A stretch of 64,000 nucleotides of DNA from Verrucomicrobiota bacterium (GCA_947471985.1 CANIZL010000005.1:44457-108456), one strand, 5' to 3'. Counted from the stretch's first letter, positions 1-9,589 are shown. Notes: a model not told the origin generated them from the sequence alone. Translations and numbers: made by a program.

Positions 1-510
1 CACGAGCGTCACCGCACTGGACAGCAATTGCGATGCGCCCCAGGTCAGGACGCGATCCAGCGAATCCACGTCGGTATCGGCGCGGGCGATGATCCGACCC
101 TGGTGCGTCCGATCAAAGTAGTTCAGGGAGAGCTGCTGGATGTGTTCGAAGATCGCCAACCGCAGATCGTTCATGGCGCCCTGTCCCACGCGGATCGAAG
201 CCCGCACCTGGATCACCGACAGACCCCAACCGACCAGCAAGTTTCCGAGATAGAGCGCACTCACGATGAGGATGCCGCGCTGCGCATCGGCGGCATTCGT
301 CCAGTGGGTGAGGTGACGATCAATTCCGTGCTGAATGAGCCGGGGCCCCAGCAACGCCGAGGCGGTCGCCAGCAGGGTGAGCCCCAGATTCAGCCAGAAG
401 ATGCGCCGGTACGGCCGCGTGAACGCAAAGAGCCGGCGAAAGAGCGATCCGCGCAGGGTGCCCTGCGCGAACTCCTCATCGAGAGCGATGTCATCGTGCG
501 TGGCCGACAT
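1..510 (-). CDS. ABC transporter, transmembrane/ATP-binding protein (partial, runs off left edge)
   Basis: Reading the minus strand from an ATG at 510 gives 170 codons without a stop before the window edge. The protein begins MSATHDDIALDEEF and then shows the first transmembrane helices and intracellular loop of a type IV half-exporter, with the family-like stretch SIRVGQGAMNDLR, a LSLNYFDRTHQGRI coupling segment and ARADTDVDSLD. The ATPase domain lies outside the window. The start is only 3 bases after the stop of the upstream half-transporter, so the two are almost certainly co-translated and form a heterodimeric exporter. Substrate unknown. Confidence 0.85.
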   Translation of the reverse strand, partial: MSATHDDIALDEEFAQGTLRGSLFRRLFAFTRPYRRIFWLNLGLTLLATASALLGPRLIQHGIDRHLTHWTNAADAQRGILIVSALYLGNLLVGWGLSVIQVRASIRVGQGAMNDLRLAIFEHIQQLSLNYFDRTHQGRIIARADTDVDSLDRVLTWGASQLLSSAVTLV

Positions 511-513
511 GGT

Positions 514-2565
514 TTATCCGGGTGGCAGGGCTGCGTTGGCGGACGAGGCTTGGAACAACTCCGCATACAATCCCTTTCGGGCGAGCAATTCCGCCGGGCG
601 ACCGCGCTCGACGATTCGTCCCTGATCCAGCACGAGAATCAGATCCGCCTGCGCCACGGAGGCAGCGCGTTGGGAAACAATGAAGGTGGTGCGACCGCGC
701 CGGAGTTCCGCCGTCGCCGCCTGAATGTCCCGTTCCGTCCCGGGATCGATCGCACTGGTGGCGTCGTCGAGCAGCAGAATGCGGGGCTGGCACAAAAACG
801 CCCGGGCGAGCGCCAGCCGTTGGCGCTGACCACCGCTCAGCGAAACGCCGCGTTCCCCAATGACCGTGTCGTAGCCACGGGCCAGTTCACTGATGAAGCC
901 ATCGGCGTACGCGGCCTTCGCAGCCTGGATAATCTCTTCGCGGAGAGCGTCGGGGCGGCCATAGGCAATGTTGTCGGCCACACTCGCACTGAAGAGGAAG
1001 GTCTCCTGAAAAACGATCGCCAGAGCCCGGCGAAGTTCCGCCCGATCGAGCGTGCGCAGATCGTGCCCCCCCAGAGTGATGCGTCCCGTGGTGGGTTCAT
1101 AGAACCGCGGCAGCAGGGCCAGGAGACTGCTCTTGCCCGCGCCGGTGGGCCCGACGATGCCCACGGTCTGTCCCGGTTCGACCGTGAACGAAACGTCACT
1201 CAACGCCGGGTGCCCGGATCCCGCCGGCCTCGCGGTGGGCGCCACGGGCTTATCCTTTGCCTCGGACTCCACCCGCAACGACGGCGTGCGATCGTAGACC
1301 AACGATACGTGCTCGAAACAAAGCGGACCGGTCAGGGCGGTGGCGACGGACAGGGACGGCGTGGAAACCGACGACGCGGACGCCGGGGTGGGCAGCAATT
1401 CCGCGACTCGTTGGGCGGCGGAACCGGCGTTTTGCAGGATGCTGGTGATTTGGCCGATGACTCCGATGCGCCCGCCCACGGCCAGGAGATAAAACACCAC
1501 GGTCGCGAGCTGCCCGAGTTCGAGACGACCGGCGATGACTTCGCGGCCCCCAGCCCACATCACGAGAGGCAGACCCAGGCCGAAGAGGAACTGAGCCAGG
1601 GGCACGCGGGCTGCCCAATAATTCACGGTCGAGTGCAGTTCGCGCAGAAATTCGTCGCGTCGCTCCCGGAACCGACGGATTTCCGCCGCCTCCCGGGCAA
1701 AGGCCTTCACCACCCGGACTCCCGCAATGTTCTCCTGCAACACCGTACTCATCGCACTGTGACGCTCGTGCACCTTGCGCCAGCGGGGTTGCAACCGGGC
1801 GGCAAAAAAAGCCATCGCCCCCACCGTCGGAACCATGGCCACCAGCGTAAGACCGCCCAGCAGCGGGCTGATCAGAAAAATGAACATCAGGGTGCCCGCC
1901 AGACCCGCGAGGACGTCGATGGCGAACAGCAGGCAGACGAAGACCAGTTCCTGCAGGCGGAAAACGTCGGTGCCCGCCCGGGAGATCAACTCCCCCAACT
2001 GGGAATTGTCGTGCCAGGCAAACGGGCGGCGCTGCACGCCGTCGTACACCGCGCACCGGACATCCCCGAGCGTTTCCAGGGCGGTGCGATTGCGCAGCGG
2101 CCCGAGCACGAGGCCAATGGCCGTCCGGAGGGTTACCAGGCCCACCAACCAGGCGACCGTTGAAGGCAGGGCGAGTTGGCCGGTGGCGATCGCCCCCCGC
2201 GGTCCCAGCGCCGTGATCGCGTGCCCCAGGAACTGCGGCAGGGTGAGTTCGATGAAGATGTGCGTGAGCAGCAGTCCGACGCACAGGGCGACCCAGCCGG
2301 GTCGCCGCCCGAGGTACCGCAAAATCCGGCCGACCGCCCGCGCGGCCGAGAGCGGCGCGGGGGTTGGGAGTGGAGCAGAAGCGGCGGCGTTCAAGTGGCG
2401 ATTCCCGGGTTCGCCCGGGGCGCCGGAGACTGGCAGGGAGGCGCTGATCGGCAAGCGGCCGCAGCGGGGCAGATCCACCCACCGGACAGTGGTTGGAATT
2501 GTCTTTCTTTTTGCGTTGTCAAAGCGCCCGAATTTCGATTGTCTTGCCGAACGGCATACGCACAC
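514..2565 (-). CDS. ABC transporter, fused permease and ATP-binding half-exporter
   Basis: Half-size ABC exporter of about 680 residues. A membrane domain with several hydrophobic helices occupies roughly residues 90-370 and the nucleotide-binding domain about 430-675, with Walker [10 protein letters not shown] (Lys about 478), signature LSGGQ (about 576) and Walker [13 protein letters not shown]. The residue after the Walker B Asp is Asp instead of the usual catalytic Glu, as in the degenerate site of heterodimeric exporters such as TM287/288; the partner would be the next gene, 3 bases downstream. The start is uncertain: the longest frame opens with GTG at 2565, next to the divergent pseudopilin ATG, but the first 60-70 residues are not family-like, and GTG at 2478 or TTG at 2394 are reasonable alternatives. 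Confidence 0.92.
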   Translation of the reverse strand: MCVCRSARQSKFGRFDNAKRKTIPTTVRWVDLPRCGRLPISASLPVSGAPGEPGNRHLNAAASAPLPTPAPLSAARAVGRILRYLGRRPGWVALCVGLLLTHIFIELTLPQFLGHAITALGPRGAIATGQLALPSTVAWLVGLVTLRTAIGLVLGPLRNRTALETLGDVRCAVYDGVQRRPFAWHDNSQLGELISRAGTDVFRLQELVFVCLLFAIDVLAGLAGTLMFIFLISPLLGGLTLVAMVPTVGAMAFFAARLQPRWRKVHERHSAMSTVLQENIAGVRVVKAFAREAAEIRRFRERRDEFLRELHSTVNYWAARVPLAQFLFGLGLPLVMWAGGREVIAGRLELGQLATVVFYLLAVGGRIGVIGQITSILQNAGSAAQRVAELLPTPASASSVSTPSLSVATALTGPLCFEHVSLVYDRTPSLRVESEAKDKPVAPTARPAGSGHPALSDVSFTVEPGQTVGIVGPTGAGKSSLLALLPRFYEPTTGRITLGGHDLRTLDRAELRRALAIVFQETFLFSASVADNIAYGRPDALREEIIQAAKAAYADGFISELARGYDTVIGERGVSLSGGQRQRLALARAFLCQPRILLLDDATSAIDPGTERDIQAATAELRRGRTTFIVSQRAASVAQADLILVLDQGRIVERGRPAELLARKGLYAELFQASSANAALPPG

Positions 2566-2567
2566 AT

Positions 2568-3362
2568 ATGGACATCCCTCACTCTCCCCGGTTCACCGCA
2601 CGAAGCCGCGGCTTCACCTTGATTGAACTGCTGGTGGTGATCGCGATCATCGCCATCCTCGCCGGGATGCTATTGCCCGCGCTCAGTCGGGCGAAGGAAA
2701 AGGGCAAGGCCACGTCGTGCCTGAACAGCCTGCACCAGATGGCCATCGCCCAGCAGGTGTACGGTGCGGACTACGGCGGGCGCTTCACCCCCACGTTCGC
2801 CGTACGCGGTTCCAACGTGGAACGGAAGGCCTGGTTCAACTTCCTCCAACCCTTTACCCAGACCACCAACCTCATCCTCTGCCCGTCGAAAACGAAGAAG
2901 TTTAAGGAACTGGTGGCGCTGTACCCCAGCGACAAGAAGGACGTGGCCGTGTCGAACTACGCGATGAATTTCGGGGTGGGCGGTTGTGACTGGCCGGAGT
3001 CCTGGCCGTCCTCGCTTTACCCGCAGGTCAAGGATTCCGCCATTCGCAAGCCCTCCGCGACCGTGCATATCACAGACGGCGCCAGTCAGCCGCTGGCCAG
3101 CAAGGATCCGTTGAAATGCGTAACGGTGGCTTCGGCCGAGAAGGCGGGGGCCTGGGTACTGCATGATCCGGTGAAGAGTTCTCCCTGTGACGGATGCGTG
3201 GTGGCACCCTCCACGGGGGATCCGAACTGGGGCGGCCCGCACCTGCGGCATTCGGGGAAGAGCGAGATCGTGTTCGCCGATTCCCATGTGGAATCCCTGG
3301 CGGCCTCCCGCTGGTATTACGGCGAGACCCCTTGGTTGCGTGCCGACACCGGCGGGGAATAG
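2568..3362 (+). CDS. Pseudopilin-like protein with prepilin N-terminal cleavage/methylation domain
   Basis: 264-residue type II secretion/type IV pilin-like protein. A short basic leader ends in Gly, followed by [18 protein letters not shown], the class III signal cut by prepilin peptidase before Phe, with Glu at +5. The rest is a globular extracytoplasmic domain ending with [17 protein letters not shown], which resembles the H-x9-DG motif of the large pseudopilin families of Verrucomicrobia and Planctomycetes. I chose ATG 2568 because it gives a normal 15-residue leader; the open frame extends further upstream only via TTG 2493. The gene is divergent from the ABC exporter with start codons a few bases apart. 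No pilus or secretion machinery is next to it. Confidence 0.9.
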   Translation: MDIPHSPRFTARSRGFTLIELLVVIAIIAILAGMLLPALSRAKEKGKATSCLNSLHQMAIAQQVYGADYGGRFTPTFAVRGSNVERKAWFNFLQPFTQTTNLILCPSKTKKFKELVALYPSDKKDVAVSNYAMNFGVGGCDWPESWPSSLYPQVKDSAIRKPSATVHITDGASQPLASKDPLKCVTVASAEKAGAWVLHDPVKSSPCDGCVVAPSTGDPNWGGPHLRHSGKSEIVFADSHVESLAASRWYYGETPWLRADTGGE

Positions 3363-3492
3363 CCCCCGTGAAACGGCGCGCTGCGCCCATGGAAAACCCC
3401 TCGCTTGGGGTGGATTGCCTCGCCTAGCTTTTAACTGTTCCTCAAAGCCGGGTGAGCGTCGGACGCTGGGCCGGTCTGAAGGGGCGTCTAGC

Positions 3493-4122
3493 ATGAGTCG
3501 AAGCGCACCGTTGCGTGACAGTTTGAAGTTCCTGCGTCTGGCGTTGCGCAAGCCGCGGGAAATCGGCGCCGTCCTGCCCAGCTCGCGGGCGCTGGGCCGC
3601 GCCATGGCGGAGGCGGCGACTCGGGCGCAGGGTCGGCCGGTGCTGGAACTGGGTCCCGGCACGGGCGCGGTCACCGCCGCGATCCTGAAGGCCGGGGTCG
3701 TCCCCCGGAGTTTGGTGGCCGTCGAGCGGACCGAGGAACTGCTCCCCGAGCTGGGTCGACGCTTTCCGGGTGTGCAGTTCATCGGTGGCGATGCCTTCAA
3801 AGTGGGCGGCTTGCTCCAACAGGCGGTCCCGGCGTGGCGGGGCCAGTTTGGCGCGGTGATCTCCAGCCTCCCTCTGCTGAATTTTCCCGCCTCCCTGCGC
3901 GATCAATTGCTCGAGCAATTGGCCGAATGGATGCACCCCGACGCCACCATCGTCCAGTTCAGCTACTCGCTCCGCCGCTCGCAATCGTTTCGCGGACTCG
4001 AGGAAGTGTCGTCCAAGGTGGTGTGGCTGAACGTTCCCCCGGCGCGGGTCAGCGAGTTCACCTTGGGCCGGCGCCCGGGTTCTCACCCCCGCCGTAACGG
4101 GGACACCCCGCCCAAGCATTGA
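3493..4122 (+). CDS. Class I SAM-dependent methyltransferase, phospholipid N-methyltransferase (PmtA)-like
   Basis: 209 residues from ATG 3493. It has SAM-binding motif I LELGPGTGAVTAAIL near residue 50, an acidic strand-end VAVERTEEL, a motif around GGDAFKVGG, and the VISSLPLLNFP segment typical of the PmtA-like family. That family methylates phosphatidylethanolamine or related lipids; the exact substrate cannot be told from the sequence. An in-frame extension upstream overlaps the pseudopilin and is not family-like, so the internal ATG is preferred. The C-terminal tail after RVSEFTLG is a short basic run. Confidence 0.8.
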   Translation: MSRSAPLRDSLKFLRLALRKPREIGAVLPSSRALGRAMAEAATRAQGRPVLELGPGTGAVTAAILKAGVVPRSLVAVERTEELLPELGRRFPGVQFIGGDAFKVGGLLQQAVPAWRGQFGAVISSLPLLNFPASLRDQLLEQLAEWMHPDATIVQFSYSLRRSQSFRGLEEVSSKVVWLNVPPARVSEFTLGRRPGSHPRRNGDTPPKH

Positions 4123-4180
4123 CCGGCGGGCCCCCATCGGTCCGCCGCTGCCCTGCCCTGAAGCCCCGCGACCTGCGACC

Positions 4181-4918
4181 GTGATCGGCACACTCGTCAA
4201 CACTGGAGCCATCCTTGCCGGCGGCCTGATCGGCCTGGCGTTTGGCCACCATTTGAGCCCGGCAATTCAGCAGCGCCTGCGCCTCGGTCTCGCCGCCCTG
4301 ACCACCTATGCCGGTCTGTCCATGGTCTGGACGGGTTTGCAGAGCGGCGGGTTCCTGACGGGCGCCAAACAACTGGGCATCGCCCTGCTGGCGCTGTCCG
4401 TGGGCAGCTGGTTGGGACACACCTGTCGATTGCAACGCAGCGTCGACCAGCTGGGACGTTGGGCGAAACGACGATTCACCGCCGCCACCGCGGAATCCCC
4501 CACCCAGTCCCGCCCGGATCCGATCGAGGGTTTCATCACCTGCTCCCTGCTTTTCTGCGTCGGGCCGATGGCCATCCTCGGCCCCATCCAGGACGGGCTG
4601 GAGGGCCGCTGGCAGGTGCTGGCGGTGAAAAGTCTTCTCGACGGCCTGGGCGCGATGGGATTTGTCGCAGCCTTCGGCTGGGGACCGCTGGCCGCGGCCC
4701 TGCCCGTTTTGCTCTACCAGGGCGGCATCACGTTGGCTGCCCGACAATTGGAGCCGGTGCTGGCCGCGCACGATCTCAAGGACACCCTGAGCATCACGGG
4801 TGGCTTCATCGTGACGACGATCTCCCTGGTAATCCTGGAGATCCGCAAGGTACCCCTCGCCGATTATTTGCCGGCCCTGCCCCTGTCCGTGCTCCTGGCC
4901 CAGTGGTGGCTGCATTGA
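4181..4918 (+). CDS. DUF554 family membrane protein
   Basis: 245 residues starting at GTG 4181. The N-terminal MIGTLVNTGAILAGGLIGL is the hallmark of the DUF554 (YdfK-like) family: glycine-rich, very hydrophobic, with about seven predicted membrane segments and the internal FCVGPMAILGPIQDG stretch. Function of the family is not established. It is convergent with the EamA gene downstream, 61 bases away, and follows the methyltransferase by 58 bases on the same strand. Confidence 0.88.
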   Translation: MIGTLVNTGAILAGGLIGLAFGHHLSPAIQQRLRLGLAALTTYAGLSMVWTGLQSGGFLTGAKQLGIALLALSVGSWLGHTCRLQRSVDQLGRWAKRRFTAATAESPTQSRPDPIEGFITCSLLFCVGPMAILGPIQDGLEGRWQVLAVKSLLDGLGAMGFVAAFGWGPLAAALPVLLYQGGITLAARQLEPVLAAHDLKDTLSITGGFIVTTISLVILEIRKVPLADYLPALPLSVLLAQWWLH

Positions 4919-4979
4919 TATCGCTGCCCGCCGGCTCCGCGCTCCACGAACGGCCGGAAAAGTGGAACCCGCAAAGGAT

Positions 4980-5879
4980 CTACGCCGCGTGCGCGAGCGT
5001 AACGACGCCGATGACGGCAATGAAACCGCCGATCACACCCCGTCGCGAGGGACGCTCGCCCTCGAGGAAATAGGCGAGGGCCATAACACACAGCGGGGTC
5101 ATGGCGGTGACGCTCAGGACCAGGGAGGTGTTCGCCACCTTGGTCGCCCATTGATAACACGCCACGCCGAGCGTCGGGCCGGCCAGCATGTTCAACAAGA
5201 CCCATGGCCAGGCCCGACGATACTCGGGCCGGGGCGTCTCGGAGGTTCGCCAGCCAAAGTGATCCAACAGGAACCAGATCAGGGCGACGGTCACGCCGGG
5301 CAAAATGCGCTGATAGGTCACGGTGAGCGGATCCGCCGGCGTGTCGGCCGCCTGGGCGAGTTGGAAACCATGCTTGGCCACCACCTGTCCCCCCGCCTGT
5401 CCCAAGGCGGCCAGCAACCCGCACACCACGCCGCTCCACTGGAGGGCGGCCGGCCGGGGCTTGCTGGGATCCTGCCGACCGGGTGTCAGGGCCAACGCCA
5501 CCCCCGCCAGGATCAGCCAACCGGCGATCGCCTCGGCAATGGACGGACGGGTGCCATGCCAGGCCCACGCCATGAGCACGCCAAACGGCGCGGCCAGGCA
5601 TTGCGTTATCAGCGCCGTCAACCGGGCGCCGATCCGGGGCAAGGCCAGATAAATGGACACGTCCCCGATGCCGAAACCGATGAACCCGCTGAGAAGAAAC
5701 CACGGCAGGGAAGCCCCGCGCCAGCCCTGTCCCAGCGTGTGCGCATACGCGGCGAGCACGACCACGGCGAACAACTGCCGCCAGAAATTCGCCGCTGCCG
5801 AGCCCAACAAGCGCACGTTGCGACGACCCGAGATCGTCGAGACGGCAAACAACACCGTGGCCAGCAGGGCGGGAAGCAT
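4980..5879 (-). CDS. EamA/DMT-superfamily transporter
   Basis: 299 residues with about ten hydrophobic helices arranged as two similar halves, the pattern of drug/metabolite transporters (EamA). It begins MLPALLATVLFAVSTISGRR, a typical first helix with the S-x-x-xR turn, and the second half repeats the motif near GPTLGVACYQWATKV. Such proteins are inner-membrane exporters of metabolites or amino acids; the substrate is unknown. It is transcribed on the minus strand downstream of rpe with a gap of 69 bases, so co-transcription is possible. Confidence 0.88.
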   Translation of the reverse strand: MLPALLATVLFAVSTISGRRNVRLLGSAAANFWRQLFAVVVLAAYAHTLGQGWRGASLPWFLLSGFIGFGIGDVSIYLALPRIGARLTALITQCLAAPFGVLMAWAWHGTRPSIAEAIAGWLILAGVALALTPGRQDPSKPRPAALQWSGVVCGLLAALGQAGGQVVAKHGFQLAQAADTPADPLTVTYQRILPGVTVALIWFLLDHFGWRTSETPRPEYRRAWPWVLLNMLAGPTLGVACYQWATKVANTSLVLSVTAMTPLCVMALAYFLEGERPSRRGVIGGFIAVIGVVTLAHAA

Positions 5880-5948
5880 GACGGAAGGGCGGAGCCGGGT
5901 GCGATTTCCCTGCGACGGCGCGTGCGTTCACCGCGGCCGGGGGCCGGC

Positions 5949-6620
5949 TCAACGCGAGGTGGACGCGGCGAGACAGCGATCGTGCAATCGGGTTACCGCC
6001 CGGCGAAGCTGCGTTTGTTTGAACAAAAAGGTGCCCGCCACCAGCGTGTCCGCCCCCGCCCGGGCGCATTCCGCGCCCGTCTGCTCATTGATCCCGCCAT
6101 CCACCTGCAGTCGATACGGCAACCCCAACTGCCGGCGCCAGACGTCAGCCTGCTGGATCTTGGGCACACATTCTTCAATAAACGATTGTCCACCGAAGCC
6201 CGGATTGACCGTCATCACGAGCAGGAGATCAATCTTCTTCAAGTAGGGCCGGGCCTCGGAAATGTTGGTGGGTGGATTGACCGCGAGACCCACCTGTTTG
6301 CCCAGCGAACGGATCTTCCAGATCAGGGCATTTACCGTATCGGCCCCGAGTTCGACGTGGACCGTGATGGAATCCGCGCCCGCCTTGATGAAGGGCTCGA
6401 GCAGGATCTCCGGCTTGGAGCACATCAGATGGACATCCATGTGGCCCTTGAAATGCGGCCGGACAATCCGGGCGACTTCCGGGCCGAAGGAAATGTTGGG
6501 CACGAAATGGCCGTCCATGATGTCGACGTGGAGCCATTTTGCGCCGGAACGATCCACACGGGCGGCTTCGTGGGCGAAGCGGCCGTAGTCACAAGCAAGC
6601 AGCGAAGGCGCGATGATCAC
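5949..6620 (-). CDS. rpe: Ribulose-phosphate 3-epimerase
   Basis: 223 residues, the normal length for this (beta/alpha)8 enzyme that interconverts ribulose 5-phosphate and xylulose 5-phosphate in the pentose phosphate pathway. It starts MIIAPSLLACDYG and shows HVDIMDGHFVPNISFGP (metal-binding His and catalytic Asp), HLMCSKPE, VMTVNPGFGGQSF and the second catalytic Asp in QVDGGINEQT. The start ATG at 6620 is unambiguous. Confidence 0.96.
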   Translation of the reverse strand: MIIAPSLLACDYGRFAHEAARVDRSGAKWLHVDIMDGHFVPNISFGPEVARIVRPHFKGHMDVHLMCSKPEILLEPFIKAGADSITVHVELGADTVNALIWKIRSLGKQVGLAVNPPTNISEARPYLKKIDLLLVMTVNPGFGGQSFIEECVPKIQQADVWRRQLGLPYRLQVDGGINEQTGAECARAGADTLVAGTFLFKQTQLRRAVTRLHDRCLAASTSR

Positions 6621-6692
6621 AGAACCCGAAGGCTATCCGTAGTCGCGGCGCCAAACAAGGAAACCGGTCAATCCTTGCGCCGCCCGCCGGGT

Positions 6693-7889
6693 TTAGTTTC
6701 CCTCGTTCACCCGCGGCACGGTGAAATAGAACGTGGTGCCACGTCCAAGTTCGCTCTCCACCCGGACTTCGCCCCCATGGGCCTGAACCAGGTGTTTGAC
6801 GATGCTCAGGCCGAGGCCCGTGCCGCCCAAGTCACGCGAACGGGCCTTGTCCGCCCGGAAAAACCGTTCGAACACGCGATCCCGCGCCTCCGGTGGAATT
6901 CCCTGTCCGTCGTCGGCCACCCAGGCCTCGACGATGTCCTCGTGCAACGAGCGCGCCCCGACCACCACCTTGCCCCCGATCCGGCCGTACTTGATCGCAT
7001 TGTCGGCGAGATTGGAATAGACCTGCTGCAGACGATCCCCGTCGACGTGCACTTGCAGGGCGACCGGGATTTCATTGACGAAGGTGATGTTCCGTTCGCG
7101 CGCCTTGGGTTGCAGCGCCTCCAGCGCCTCTTCGGCCACGCGCCGCAATTCGGTCGGCTGCGGGTTCAGCATCGCGCGGCCGGATTCCAACTTGGAAACC
7201 GTCAGCAAATCCTCAATCAGGAAGGTCAGCCGATCGGCGTGCTTGTCGATGATGTTGAGGAAACGGGTGGTCGCCTCGGGATCATCCTTGGCCCCGGCCA
7301 GCAGGGTTTCGGCGGAACCTTTGATGAGGGACAACGGCGTCCGGAGTTCGTGGGAGACATTGGCGACAAAATCGCGCCGCATCTCCTCGAGCCGCTGGCG
7401 GTCGGTCAGATCATGGAACACCAGCAGGGAACCGGTGCGAAGCCGATCGGCATCGCGGAGGGAAACGGCATTGACCTGGAAGGTGCGGGGATTTTCGCCC
7501 GGGGTGGTGAGTACGAATTCCTCCAGGCGGCCGCTGCGGTCGATCTGCTCCAACGCCTGCCCCAGCGCAGGATCCCGGATGACCTCCAACAGGGGACGGC
7601 CGAGGAAATTTTGTCCCAGGGTGAACTGGCGTTGCACCGCGGGGTTGGCGTGTTCGACCGTCCCCTTCTCGTCCAGCACCAGCACTCCCTCCACCATGGC
7701 GTCGAGCAGGGCCTGCTGCCGCGATTGCTCGGTGATCAGGGCGAGATGCCGCTCGGTTTTAAGCTCGGCAAAACTGAGCATGCGCTCGCGCAACTGCGAC
7801 TGCAGGCGCTGACACCTCTGGTACAGCCAGGCACAGGCGAGGCCAAGGGCCACGAGGGCGACCGCTTCGACAAGGAGGGTCGGATTCAT
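6693..7889 (-). CDS. phoR: Sensor histidine kinase, PhoR-like
   Basis: 398 residues: one N-terminal membrane helix (about 8-24), a short coiled segment, a PAS domain (about 58-160, MVEGVLVLDEKGTVEHAN), then HisKA with the H box FVANVSHELRTPLSLIKG (phospho-acceptor His180) and HATPase_c with the N box NLADNAIKYG, DDGQGIPPEARDRVFERF and GGTGLGLSIVKHLV. This architecture is that of PhoR, the phosphate-starvation kinase, though related kinases share it. It lies 33 bases downstream of the response regulator gene on the same strand, so the two form an operon. The Pho box found at 43.8 kb supports a real PhoBR system. Confidence 0.9.
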   Translation of the reverse strand: MNPTLLVEAVALVALGLACAWLYQRCQRLQSQLRERMLSFAELKTERHLALITEQSRQQALLDAMVEGVLVLDEKGTVEHANPAVQRQFTLGQNFLGRPLLEVIRDPALGQALEQIDRSGRLEEFVLTTPGENPRTFQVNAVSLRDADRLRTGSLLVFHDLTDRQRLEEMRRDFVANVSHELRTPLSLIKGSAETLLAGAKDDPEATTRFLNIIDKHADRLTFLIEDLLTVSKLESGRAMLNPQPTELRRVAEEALEALQPKARERNITFVNEIPVALQVHVDGDRLQQVYSNLADNAIKYGRIGGKVVVGARSLHEDIVEAWVADDGQGIPPEARDRVFERFFRADKARSRDLGGTGLGLSIVKHLVQAHGGEVRVESELGRGTTFYFTVPRVNEGN

Positions 7890-7922
7890 AAAAGCTGCAG
7901 GCCTTCGGGGGCAGGAGCGCCC

Positions 7923-8603
7923 TTACGCCTCTTCAAACCGGTAGCCCACACCCCGGATGGTCTCAAGGTGCTTGGCCGCGTCGCCCAGTTTTTCCCGCAG
8001 ACGGCGCATGTGGGTATCCACCGTCCGGGTGTCGATCAAACTGTCGTATTCCCAGACATCCCGCAGCAACGCTTCACGGCTTTGCACCCGACCGCGCCGT
8101 TGGGCGAGCGTCAATAGCAGCTTGAATTCCGTGGCGGTCAGTTCCAACGGCCGCCCCTGCCAGGTCACCTGATGGCGCGGAACATCAATGCCGAGATCGC
8201 CGCATTTGAAGTGCTCCAGCGGCGCCTCGGGGGTGGCGCGACGCTGCAGCAGCTTGCGAATGCGCAGCACCAGTTCGCGTGGACTGAAGGGCTTGGTGAC
8301 GTAATCATCCGCCCCGAGCTCCAGTCCCAGCACCCGATCCACCTCGGCCGCGCGGGCCGTGAGCATGATGATGGGAATATTGGAAGTGGCGGCCTCGCGC
8401 CGCAGCACGCGGCAAGCCTCCAAGCCGTCCACATCCGGCAACATGACGTCCAGCAGGATCAGGTCCGGCAGTTCCTGACGGGCGCGTTTCAGGGCCTGCG
8501 CCCCGTCTTCCGCTGTGAGCACGGTGAATCCGGCAGCTTTCAAGTTGAAGCCCACCAGTTCCAAAACGTCCGGCTCGTCGTCAACCACAAGAATCTTAGG
8601 CAT
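7923..8603 (-). CDS. phoB: Response regulator, OmpR/PhoB family
   Basis: 226 residues from ATG 8603. The receiver domain starts MPKILVVDDEPDVLEL, with phospho-acceptor Asp52 in LLDVMLPD, the conserved Thr in MLTARA and the Lys in YVTKPFSP. The C-terminal winged helix ends RTVDTHMRRLREKLGDAAKHLETIRGVGYRF in two overlapping parts of the usual OmpR/PhoB recognition region. ATG 8624 would add seven residues (MATTDAV) and cannot be excluded. It is the first gene of the operon with the kinase and is divergent from queE. Degenerate Pho-like repeats lie upstream (8652-8669), suggesting possible autoregulation. Confidence 0.92.
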   Translation of the reverse strand: MPKILVVDDEPDVLELVGFNLKAAGFTVLTAEDGAQALKRARQELPDLILLDVMLPDVDGLEACRVLRREAATSNIPIIMLTARAAEVDRVLGLELGADDYVTKPFSPRELVLRIRKLLQRRATPEAPLEHFKCGDLGIDVPRHQVTWQGRPLELTATEFKLLLTLAQRRGRVQSREALLRDVWEYDSLIDTRTVDTHMRRLREKLGDAAKHLETIRGVGYRFEEA

Positions 8604-8769
8604 GACAGCATCGGTGGTAGCCATGCCAACAACGTGCGGCAAATGACGCTCCGTTACAAGCCGGTGACGGCCCGGTAGGGAAATAGTCAAGAAGCGGTGT
8701 CGGAAGCGCTTCGGATCGCTCCCCCACGCCCGCCCTGTTTGCCGGCGGATTTGCCGGCTAGGCTGCGGC

Positions 8770-9516
8770 ATGAGTGAGACCTTGGTGGTGAACGAAATTT
8801 ACCTGAGCCTGCAGGGCGAAAGCACCTGGGCGGGGCTGCCCTGCATTTTTGTCCGCCTCACCGGTTGCGGTCTGCGGTGCTCCTATTGCGATACCGCGTA
8901 CGCCTTCACCCAGGGGCAGCGCCGGCCCGTGGCAGAGGTGCTGGCGGAGGTTCGGCGGCTGGCGGCGGACTACTCCGGGCGCGGGTGGCAGGGCGACAGC
9001 GCCGTTCGCCTGCCGCTCGTCGAATTCACCGGCGGCGAGCCCCTGCTCCAAAAACAATCCGCCGCCGCCATGAAGGCGCTCTGCGACGAGGGCTTCACCG
9101 TGCTCGTCGAGACCAACGGCGCCCACGACCTCGGCGTGCTAGATCCGCGGGTGCGGGCCATCATGGACCTCAAAGCGCCAGGGAGCGGCGAAGTGGAGCG
9201 CAATCGCTGGGCGAACATCCCCCTTCTGAAGCCCACGGATGAGGTGAAATTCGTGCTCGGCTCCTGGGAGGATTACTCGTGGGCCAAGCAGATGCTGGCG
9301 GAACATTCGTTGGCCACCCGCTGTCCGATCCTCTTTTCCTGGGTGGCCCCGCTGGCGCCGCAACAACAGGACAAATCGCTCAAACCCGTCCCGGCCGGGC
9401 ACCGCCCGATGTCGCGGGTGGAATTGGTCGAAGCCATCGTCAACGACCACCTGCCGGTGCGATTCCAACTACAGATGCACAAATTCGTCTGGCCCGCGGA
9501 ACAGCGCGGGGTTTGA
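8770..9516 (+). CDS. queE: 7-carboxy-7-deazaguanine synthase (radical SAM)
   Basis: 248 residues. The radical SAM cluster motif CGLRCSYC (Cys33, Cys37, Cys40, a CxxxCxxC) sits after SLQGESTWAGLPC, the substrate-binding start typical of QueE, and GGEPLLQ follows. QueE converts 6-carboxytetrahydropterin to 7-carboxy-7-deazaguanine on the way to queuosine. No other queuosine gene is next to it. The frame begins at ATG 8770 and ends 37 bases before the hairpin that terminates the convergent tRNA-Gly transcript. Confidence 0.93.
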   Translation: MSETLVVNEIYLSLQGESTWAGLPCIFVRLTGCGLRCSYCDTAYAFTQGQRRPVAEVLAEVRRLAADYSGRGWQGDSAVRLPLVEFTGGEPLLQKQSAAAMKALCDEGFTVLVETNGAHDLGVLDPRVRAIMDLKAPGSGEVERNRWANIPLLKPTDEVKFVLGSWEDYSWAKQMLAEHSLATRCPILFSWVAPLAPQQQDKSLKPVPAGHRPMSRVELVEAIVNDHLPVRFQLQMHKFVWPAEQRGV

Positions 9517-9553
9517 CCCTCGGGAGGGGGCGGTGTGCCCGGCCGGGCACACC

Positions 9554-9583
9554 AAAAAAAACAGCCCGGTCGAAACCGGGCTG
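9554..9583 (-). terminator. Rho-independent terminator of tRNA-Gly
   Basis: On the minus strand, directly after the tRNA 3' end, the stem CAGCCCGGT pairs with ACCGGGCTG around a four-base loop and is followed by eight T residues (A run 9554-9561 on the plus strand). This is a textbook intrinsic terminator. Confidence 0.92.
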
Positions 9584-9589
9584 AAAAAT

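Noticed and set aside
28..2163. Long open frame on the plus strand opposite the ABC exporter
   Set aside because: Arg/Gly/Pro-rich composition and no family content; it is the antisense shadow of the exporter in GC-rich DNA.
4962..8117. Open frame of over 1,000 codons on the plus strand across EamA, rpe and phoR
   Set aside because: Spans three clear genes on the opposite strand and shows no motif; antisense artefact of high GC.
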